DNA of 33,440 bases from an uncultured Sphingomonadales bacterium (GTDB taxonomy: Bacteria; Pseudomonadota; Alphaproteobacteria; Sphingomonadales; Sphingomonadaceae). A program made the position numbers and the translations under genes. The notes beneath the pieces are model-generated. The model had not been told where the DNA came from. It saw nothing but the letters and a program-made list of their open reading frames with translations, and did no database searches. The stretch spans positions 1 to 33,440 of the forward strand of contig CALMGC010000240.1 in the NCBI GenBank assembly GCA_937863505.1, given 5' to 3'. Shown here piece by piece: positions 27,339 through 33,440 of this stretch. The number at the start of each line of letters is the position of its first letter. The stretch's first letter is position 1.

Positions 27339-27575
27339 TCACCGTAGCTTCGAGAAAAATTCGAGAAGCTGCGCGCCGGCGAGGAAAATGAAAGCCCAAA
27401 GCGAAATTGCTACCGGCAGGATCCAGATAATCCCACGCGCCGGTGACGAGAACCTTGATCGGTTCGCGATCGAAGTGGACCGTCCACGACGGCGAGCGGC
27501 GTTGCGCTTATGGCCGACATGATATGACGCCGGGATGCTCGTCCTACGGCTGCGGGGCAGGTCTGCTTCCATCAT
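27339..27575 (-). CDS. Small hypothetical protein with C-terminal TM segment
   Basis: MMEADLPRSRRTSIPASYHVGHKRNAARRRG...GIIWILPVAISLWAFIFLAGAQLLEFFSKLR; ATG preceded by GGAGAGG; basic N-terminus and one hydrophobic helix. Confidence 0.4.
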   Translation of the reverse strand: MMEADLPRSRRTSIPASYHVGHKRNAARRRGRSTSIANRSRFSSPARGIIWILPVAISLWAFIFLAGAQLLEFFSKLR

Positions 27576-27990
27576 TGCCTCTCCTATTATTCTAAACGCT
27601 CGGTCGTCGACTTTGTGCCCTGACGGACGCAATTCCGGCCTAGTAGCATATGGTCGCGATCGACCGTACCGCTTGTCTTATTTTCGTCACCCTTGAACCA
27701 AGATCGCGCGAACGGGTCAAGCTTTTCGTGGAGCGCGGCGTCACCAAGGTCCTGATGAGGTGCTTGTCGGCGGCTCGGGCGCAGGCCTTGCTTGCGACGA
27801 TCTCGTGCGTCAAATCGGGTCAGCCCGCCGGATGTCGTTCCTTGCAGCCTTTCGCCGATTAGCTTAGGTGATTGAAATCAGCCTATAGGGGTCCGAACCG
27901 GCCTCGCCGTGACCAGTTCCTGACAACCGCACCATGGGCGAACCCGGCCGACTTGTCGGCGGGCGCGGATAAGTTTTGGGGGAAGTGCGT

Positions 27991-28608
27991 ATGAGCGCTG
28001 TGCGCTGGTTGTGGGCTCGCCCGTGGTTCCGTTTCGGTGCGGCACCTGCCCTGCTGATGCTGCTCGTGACCGTGGAAAGCAGCAACAAGGCGAGGAGCGC
28101 AATCCGCGACGCTCTCCGCGACCCGTACGCAATGCTCAACGGCCGGTCGCCGGGCGGCCGTGACCCCGGCGCTCTGTTCCAGACCAAGCTCGCCTACTCG
28201 CATACGCGTCCAGCCGGCACCAAGCCGCATCAACGGGTGCTGCCGACCGAGCGTGTGCGACCGCCGCTGGGCGGCGGAGGCGCGCCGGGGTTCGGAGACA
28301 CGCCGCTGGGCATACCCGTGTCGACATTAGGCCCGCTGGGCGGTTCGCTGCCCAATTTCGGAAGCGGGGGAAATCCCTCTTTGATCGGCGACACGGCTCC
28401 GCCCTTCGTCGGTGGCGGCGCAACGCCGGCGACCTCCACGGCACCGGTCCCGGCGACGAGCCCTGCCGCCGCGGTTCCCGAGCCCGACACCTGGGGATTA
28501 CTCTTGCTCGGGGTCGGAGCGATCGGTTTCGGTTCACGCCGGCGTCGGGCGGCCCGGCGTCGTACAAAGCGGGACACCGGGTCGGGAACGGCCAGCACCA
28601 ACTCCTGA
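27991..28608 (+). CDS. PEP-CTERM sorting domain-containing protein, Pro/Gly-rich
   Basis: N-terminal hydrophobic segment; C-terminal VPEPDTWGLLLLGVGAIGFGSRRRR followed by a 19-aa tail; GGGGGAA SD upstream of ATG 27991. Confidence 0.85.
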   Translation: MSAVRWLWARPWFRFGAAPALLMLLVTVESSNKARSAIRDALRDPYAMLNGRSPGGRDPGALFQTKLAYSHTRPAGTKPHQRVLPTERVRPPLGGGGAPGFGDTPLGIPVSTLGPLGGSLPNFGSGGNPSLIGDTAPPFVGGGATPATSTAPVPATSPAAAVPEPDTWGLLLLGVGAIGFGSRRRRAARRRTKRDTGSGTASTNS

Positions 28609-28609
28609 C

Positions 28610-29182
28610 ATGCGCGCAAGCCGCTGGTTAGTGCCGCTTTCGCTATGTACCGCCACTTGCGGCCCCGCTCCTACCGGGCCGACACCCGTAAAGCCCGCCG
28701 CTGTGGCGGGAGATCGCGTCGTATTCCCTCCTGATCAGCACTTCGTGCCGGACGCGGGCGAGGACGGACCGATCCACAGTCTCCTCAATGTTCGCCAACG
28801 GCTGCGCTATGGCGAGTTTGTATGGAACGAGGCGCATGTCCCCCCCGGACGCATCTGGGTCCGCATAGACCTTGGCAGGCAGTTGATGTCGGTGTTTCGC
28901 GGCGGCGACGAGGTCGGAACCGCGGTGATCCTGTACGGCGCGGATGAGAAGCCGACCCCGCGCGGTCGCTTCCCCGTGCTGGCCAGGCTCAAGGACCACC
29001 GGTCGAGCCTGTACGACGCGGTGATGCCTTACACGCTCCGGCTGACGGGAGACGGCGTCGCCATTCACGGCAGCAATGTGCGCCGGGGCGCGGCGACCCA
29101 TGGCTGCGTCGGCGTGCCGACCGCGTTCGCGGCGCACCTGTTCGCGGTGGTGCGCGTCGGCGATCCGGTGGTGATCGGCTGA
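28610..29182 (+). CDS. L,D-transpeptidase (YkuD) family protein
   Basis: ATG immediately after the upstream stop; IWVRIDLGRQLMSVFRGGDEVGTAVILYGADEKPTPRGRFPV...VAIHGSNVRRGAATHGCVGVP carries the YkuD H...(S/T)HGC motif. Confidence 0.87.
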   Translation: MRASRWLVPLSLCTATCGPAPTGPTPVKPAAVAGDRVVFPPDQHFVPDAGEDGPIHSLLNVRQRLRYGEFVWNEAHVPPGRIWVRIDLGRQLMSVFRGGDEVGTAVILYGADEKPTPRGRFPVLARLKDHRSSLYDAVMPYTLRLTGDGVAIHGSNVRRGAATHGCVGVPTAFAAHLFAVVRVGDPVVIG

Positions 29183-29319
29183 CGCCACGGCCTCTCTCTG
29201 GCGAAGCGGCAAGACCCTGCCGGAACCGGAACATGCTTGCCGGGCCGATAACTACCCGTCGCAAGTGAATCGTCAGTCGTGTGTGAGATCACTGTGCCTC
29301 CCGGATGAGGAGGCCTGTG

Positions 29320-29841
29320 ATGAACGCGAGACGATGGGCGAGATCGCTGCTGGTGGCGGCGCTGCTGCCGTCCACGCCGCTGATCACCGGGGCGGCGTCG
29401 CTCACCTCCAGCTGGCAGCAACGGGTCCTGGTCGAACAGAACCGGGAGCGCGAGTCGCTTGGACTTCAGCCATTCCGGTGGAACGTCGAGCTTGCCGCTT
29501 CGGCGCAGGACTGGGCCGACCATCTCGCCCGCACCGGCCGCTTCGAGCACGCGCCGGAAAAGCCGACACCGGAGGGTGAGAATCTCTGGGCGGGCACCAA
29601 GGGCTATTACTCGCCCGAGTCGATGGTCGACGGGTGGCTCGACGAGAAACGAAATTTCCGCCCCGGTGTCTTCCCCGCCAATAGCAGGACGGGGAGGATG
29701 GAGGACGTCGGCCATTATACCCAGATCGTCTGGCGCGCCTCGGGACAGGTCGGCTGCGCGATGGCGCGCAGCGCGACGGAGGACCTGCTCGTCTGCCGCT
29801 ATAGCGAAGCCGGAAACTGGGTGGGCGAGCGTCCGTTCTAA
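29320..29841 (+). CDS. CAP (SCP/PR1) domain-containing secreted protein
   Basis: AGGAGG SD; signal peptide; VEQNRERESLGLQPFRWNVELAASAQDWADHLARTGRFEHAP...GENLW...VGHYTQIVWRASGQVGCAMARS...LVCRYSEAGNWVGERPF. Confidence 0.92.
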   Translation: MNARRWARSLLVAALLPSTPLITGAASLTSSWQQRVLVEQNRERESLGLQPFRWNVELAASAQDWADHLARTGRFEHAPEKPTPEGENLWAGTKGYYSPESMVDGWLDEKRNFRPGVFPANSRTGRMEDVGHYTQIVWRASGQVGCAMARSATEDLLVCRYSEAGNWVGERPF

Positions 29842-29859
29842 GGGCGAAACCGATCGAGC

Positions 29860-30693
29860 TCAGCCCGTCGGCATTTTCGCCGGCTCGAACCCGGGCAGGT
29901 ATTTGATGTCTGCGGAACCGCGCAGCTGCTTCACTTCATCTTGCATTGCCTTGCCGATCGACTCGCGCTGCATAACCGACTCGGCGACCTTGGCCTGCTG
30001 GTTGGCCGGCACGGGCGCGTCGCGCGTGTTCAGCACCGTCGTGAACACGATCACGCCGGCATTGCCGATCGCGAGCGGCTCGCCCGCCGGGAGCGAGAGC
30101 AGCTTGTTCGCGAGATCTTTGGGCAGGCTCAGCGTGTCGATGGTCGCGGTACGCTGGTTGAACTGGATATGGTGCGCCTTGAGATAGTCGAGCACCGCCT
30201 GTTGCCCGTGGAGCGGCGCGATCGCCTGCGGCGAGATGCCCGCGGCCGGCGCGCTCGCCTGGCTGGTGAGCAGGATTTTGCGACCGCCGAACATCTGCGG
30301 GTTGGACGCGATGAACGCCTGCACCGCGGCGGAGTCGGGCGCTTTGGCGTGCGCGGCCATTGACTGCGCGAACATCGCCGCGAGCAGGACGTCGCGCTGC
30401 CGCTTGTCGGCGGCGAGGAAGTCGGGGTTCTTGTCGAGCTTTTGCCGCTTGGCTTCGTCGATCAACACCTGACGATCGACCAGGGTCGTGACCAGGCCAG
30501 ACTGCACCGCCTTGAGATCGGCGTCGGAGCGGCCGCCCAGCGCTTTCAGCTCGGTGATCAGGTCGCGGCGCGTGATCTCGCTGCCATCCACGGTCGCGAC
30601 AACCTGACCGGTGGGTGTCCGGTGACATCCCGCGAGCGCGACGGCGACGCCGAGCGTGAGCGTCGCGGAACGGATGGATGCGGTGAACTTCAT
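29860..30693 (-). CDS. epsD: EpsD family peptidyl-prolyl cis-trans isomerase-like lipoprotein
   Basis: Lipobox ALAGCHR; VVATVDGSEITRRDLITELKALGG...TTLVDRQVLIDEAKRQKLDKNPDFLAADKRQRDVLLAAMFAQ, EpsD/SurA-like; downstream of the exosortase and EpsI. Confidence 0.82.
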   Translation of the reverse strand: MKFTASIRSATLTLGVAVALAGCHRTPTGQVVATVDGSEITRRDLITELKALGGRSDADLKAVQSGLVTTLVDRQVLIDEAKRQKLDKNPDFLAADKRQRDVLLAAMFAQSMAAHAKAPDSAAVQAFIASNPQMFGGRKILLTSQASAPAAGISPQAIAPLHGQQAVLDYLKAHHIQFNQRTATIDTLSLPKDLANKLLSLPAGEPLAIGNAGVIVFTTVLNTRDAPVPANQQAKVAESVMQRESIGKAMQDEVKQLRGSADIKYLPGFEPAKMPTG

Positions 30694-30740
30694 GACTTCC
30701 CCCTTTGCGGACCGATCCGCGTGAGCGCGCGACCGTCCTG

Positions 30741-31478
30741 TTAAATGTCGGTGCCGAGCAGCTTGCGGCCGGGCGGGCCCAGCGACGCGATCAGGCTGCG
30801 GTTGAACTGCTCAATCTGGACCAGCGCCGCCGTCCTGTCATCGCCCAGCGTCGAAACGCGGACCAGCACGCCGTCGGGCAAAACCCCGCGCAGATTGGCA
30901 AGCGTCACCGCTATCCGCTCCTGCCCGAGCGTCGCCGGAAAGCGATCGCCGATGCGCACCCAATAGAATACCTGCTCAATCCGATCGCTCCGCTCCGCCG
31001 TGAGGAACGTGGCGACCTCGCGCTGGCCACGATGGAGCGCGACGGGTATGCGATCGATACCCCGGATCGTGTACCCCGACGATGGATAGCAAACCTCGGG
31101 CAGATGCGCCTGCAAGGTATAGTCCTGCGCGCTGCCATAGGCGATCAGCAGCATGATCCCCGGAAGGCCATCGCCGCCATAGACACGGGTGAGGACCTGA
31201 TCATAGATCTGGTCGGTCAACTCGTCCTGCGGCGGAACCACCAGGCCGCTGGCGGTGACGAATTGCCAGCGCCCGATCGTCGTCGGGATCGCGCGGTCGA
31301 GCGTACCGGGGGCGATCCTCTCGACCTGTCGGCGCGGTTTCAGCGCCACCGTCGCGGCGGTGGCGGCGAGCATCGCGCCCCCGATCATCAGTTGGCGCCG
31401 GTCCGGCCGCGCCAGGGTCGCCGGCATCGTCGCCGCGCCGGGCGAAGTCAGCCGGCCCGCGTCGCTCATGTCGGTCAC
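30741..31478 (-). CDS. epsI: Exosortase-associated EpsI family protein
   Basis: RRQLMIGGAMLAATAATVALKPR...IPTTIGRWQ...LTRVYGGDGLPGIMLLIAYGSAQDYTLQAHLPEVCYPSSGYTI (H-x-P-E-x-C-Y motif). GTG at 31478 overlaps the xrt stop; ATG at 31469 is the alternative. Confidence 0.88.
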   Translation of the reverse strand: MTDMSDAGRLTSPGAATMPATLARPDRRQLMIGGAMLAATAATVALKPRRQVERIAPGTLDRAIPTTIGRWQFVTASGLVVPPQDELTDQIYDQVLTRVYGGDGLPGIMLLIAYGSAQDYTLQAHLPEVCYPSSGYTIRGIDRIPVALHRGQREVATFLTAERSDRIEQVFYWVRIGDRFPATLGQERIAVTLANLRGVLPDGVLVRVSTLGDDRTAALVQIEQFNRSLIASLGPPGRKLLGTDI

Positions 31479-32398
31479 GCGGCGGCTCTCCGGCCGAGTC
31501 GACGGCGCAGCGGGGCCAGCGCGGCGTCGCACGCGATCAGCAGCAGCAGCGCGCACGCGAACATGGTGAAGCCCGCCGCTTCGTGCAGGATGCCCTGCGC
31601 GACCTCGTTGCCCAGATATTTGGTCACCAGCAGCAGGATGATGACGCGCAGCAGATTGGCCCCGATGGCGATGGGGATCACCAGCAGCGAGAGCAGCGCG
31701 GCATAACGCCAGTCCGCCTGATGCCGAAGATAGATGTAGAACAGCCCGATCGCCATCAGGCTGACGAGCGAGTTCATCCCCGAACAGGCGGCGGCGACCA
31801 GCAGTTCATATTGGTCGATGTACAGCGTCGTGCCGCTCGACGCGACCTGGAACCCCGCCACCGAGAGCACGTCCACCGCGGCGGTCGATATCCACAGCTT
31901 CAGTGTGCGGGTCAGCGCGAGGATGATCTCGTAGGGCGGCGGGACCAGAAACAGGAGATAGAATAGCGGAAACCACAGCCGCCGCAGCACCGCCGCTCCA
32001 ACGTACAGGTAGAAGGCGGTGACCAACACGACATAGACCGCCGCCCAGCGGAGCCAGACGATGCCGATCATCGCCGCGAGCACATAACCGATCAGCGCCA
32101 CGCCGATCAGCGGCCCCGCCCAGCGGGCGGCTCCCGGCCGGCGTGCGGATAGCGCGCCCGGCACCTCGCGCAGCAAGAGCCACAGGCCGGTGGTGAGGAT
32201 GATCGGCCCGTGCGCGCCCTGCTCGGTCGACCAGACGATCTGGCCGAGCTGCACCAGCGCTGGGATCGCGAGCACCGCCGCCGCGACCAGCAGGAACCAG
32301 TAACGGCGCGCGAACCCGGCCCAATCGATCCTGGGATAGGCGGCTCCGGCCGGTCGGACGGTTGCGCCCTCGCTGATCACGCTACTGACGGTCGCCAT
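31475..32398 (-). CDS. xrt: Exosortase (EpsH/Xrt family, possibly XrtV-type)
   Basis: Multi-TM; ELLVAAACSGMNSLVSLMAIGL (catalytic Cys), IGANLLRVIILLL (Arg), QGILHEAAGFTMFACALLLL (His). Adjacent EpsI and EpsD. Confidence 0.9.
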   Translation of the reverse strand: MATVSSVISEGATVRPAGAAYPRIDWAGFARRYWFLLVAAAVLAIPALVQLGQIVWSTEQGAHGPIILTTGLWLLLREVPGALSARRPGAARWAGPLIGVALIGYVLAAMIGIVWLRWAAVYVVLVTAFYLYVGAAVLRRLWFPLFYLLFLVPPPYEIILALTRTLKLWISTAAVDVLSVAGFQVASSGTTLYIDQYELLVAAACSGMNSLVSLMAIGLFYIYLRHQADWRYAALLSLLVIPIAIGANLLRVIILLLVTKYLGNEVAQGILHEAAGFTMFACALLLLIACDAALAPLRRRLGRRAAA

Positions 32399-32742
32399 CG
32401 TCCCCTCTGTGCGACTCCTCTACTTGCTATTGCCAAAGCCCGAAAGCGGATTTCTGCCCGGCTGCCTCGCGCCTGTCCCGTTTCACGGCTTCAGGCGAAG
32501 CCGATCGCCGCCCCCTTTGCACCGGGGAGAAGTCGCGCTTCCGGACGCCCGGGTCAAAACGGGCGACCGTAGGCGGTGTCGCGTCGACGTACGGCAAACC
32601 GGATCAAGTAAAAAGCGGTCGGGACTGCCCCGGGTAGCCACGGCGACTTGTGCTACCCTCCTTTCGCCTTACAGATGAGTCGTGAAGGCTAATCGCGTCG
32701 GGGCTGGCAACGCTAAGGTGGCAGAACAGGGGAAATGGAGCA

Positions 32743-33440
32743 ATGGGGGCATTCGCATTCTACCGACAAACCGGCGGCGAACATTTACCAGCCAAGTGGC
32801 GTCCGAAGCTAACCACATCGACTTACCGGATTCTGATTGGTGTCATTGCGATCGTTTCGTTGTGGATCAGGTCCGGCATTCCCATCACTGCTATCGGCAC
32901 CTCCATCGCGGACGATGCGCTGTTCATTCAGATTGCCCGTAGCTTTGCGGCTGGACACTGGCTCGGTCCCTTCTACAACATGACATTGGTCAAGGGACCG
33001 GCTTACCCGATTTTTATAGCTTTGTCCTTTTGGGCCGGCGTACCGTTGAAGATCGCGGAAACGTCGGTTTACCTTGCTACGGCGTATTTGACCACGGCGT
33101 GTGTGCGTCGGATCTCGGGATCACTGGTGGTAAGCGCCATCCTCTTCGCCGCGCTGGCGCTCAATCCCGTTTTGTGGACGGGGTCGATGGCGCGAGTCGT
33201 CCGTGAGGGCTTGTACGTCAGTCTCTCGCTCGCGGTCATCGTTTCAACACTCTGGCTAGGCGTTTTCTCCTTTGCCGAGCGGCGTTCGCGAACGCTGATG
33301 AAAGCCGTGCTCTGCGGGCTGGTGTGGGCGGCGTTCTGGCTGACTCGCGAGGAGGGAAGTTGGATTATCCCGTCCGTGGCAGTCTTGATTGTGGGATGCC
33401 TGGTTCGCTCACTGGTCTGGCGCGACCAACAGGTTGGAGC
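32743..33440 (+). CDS. Multi-pass membrane protein, GT-C/ArnT-PMT-like, 3' truncated by the window
   Basis: My translation from ATG 32743 is open to the edge: MGAFAFYRQTGGEHLPAKWRPK...SIADDALFIQIARSFAAGHWLGPFYNMTLVKGPAYPIFIALSFWAGVPL...; DD pair in the first luminal loop is GT-C-like. Not in the supplied ORF track because it has no stop. Confidence 0.75.
   Translation, partial: MGAFAFYRQTGGEHLPAKWRPKLTTSTYRILIGVIAIVSLWIRSGIPITAIGTSIADDALFIQIARSFAAGHWLGPFYNMTLVKGPAYPIFIALSFWAGVPLKIAETSVYLATAYLTTACVRRISGSLVVSAILFAALALNPVLWTGSMARVVREGLYVSLSLAVIVSTLWLGVFSFAERRSRTLMKAVLCGLVWAAFWLTREEGSWIIPSVAVLIVGCLVRSLVWRDQQVG

Noticed and set aside
27650-27862. 70-aa + strand ORF in the intergenic region
   Set aside because: No recognisable domain or convincing SD; cannot be supported as a gene.

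Overview
High-GC alphaproteobacterial (sphingomonad-like) exopolysaccharide (EPS) locus, read from the sequence and supplied ORFs only. In order: (+) 3-4921 three glycosyltransferases, a GH16 lipoprotein and an OafA-type acyltransferase; (-) 10084-4923 a GT4-like GT, an ExoA-like GT2 and a large RTX-type GH16 with five ~50-aa tandem repeats; (+) 10170-19658 a fused Wzc/ExoP-type BY-kinase, a PrtD/HlyB-type T1SS ATPase, its HlyD-type adaptor, an outer-membrane beta-barrel, a Wzx-like flippase and a GT4; (-) 22073-19727 an AT3 acyltransferase and a GT4; (+) 22243-26303 a small protein resembling the RcGTA head-spike base (GhsA/Rcc01079), a coupled ConA-like/SGNH-hydrolase fibre-like protein, and two tandem AT3 acyltransferases; then two PEP-CTERM proteins, an L,D-transpeptidase, a CAP-domain protein, an exosortase/EpsI/EpsD module (-), and a truncated lower-GC multi-pass membrane protein at the right edge that is missing from the ORF track. 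The most interesting feature is the GTA/phage-spike-like pair inside an EPS locus and flanked by acyltransferases. Next are the T1SS + RTX-GH16 repeat protein, and a PEP-CTERM protein coupled to an L,D-transpeptidase near an exosortase. No rRNA, tRNA, CRISPR array or transposase was recognised.
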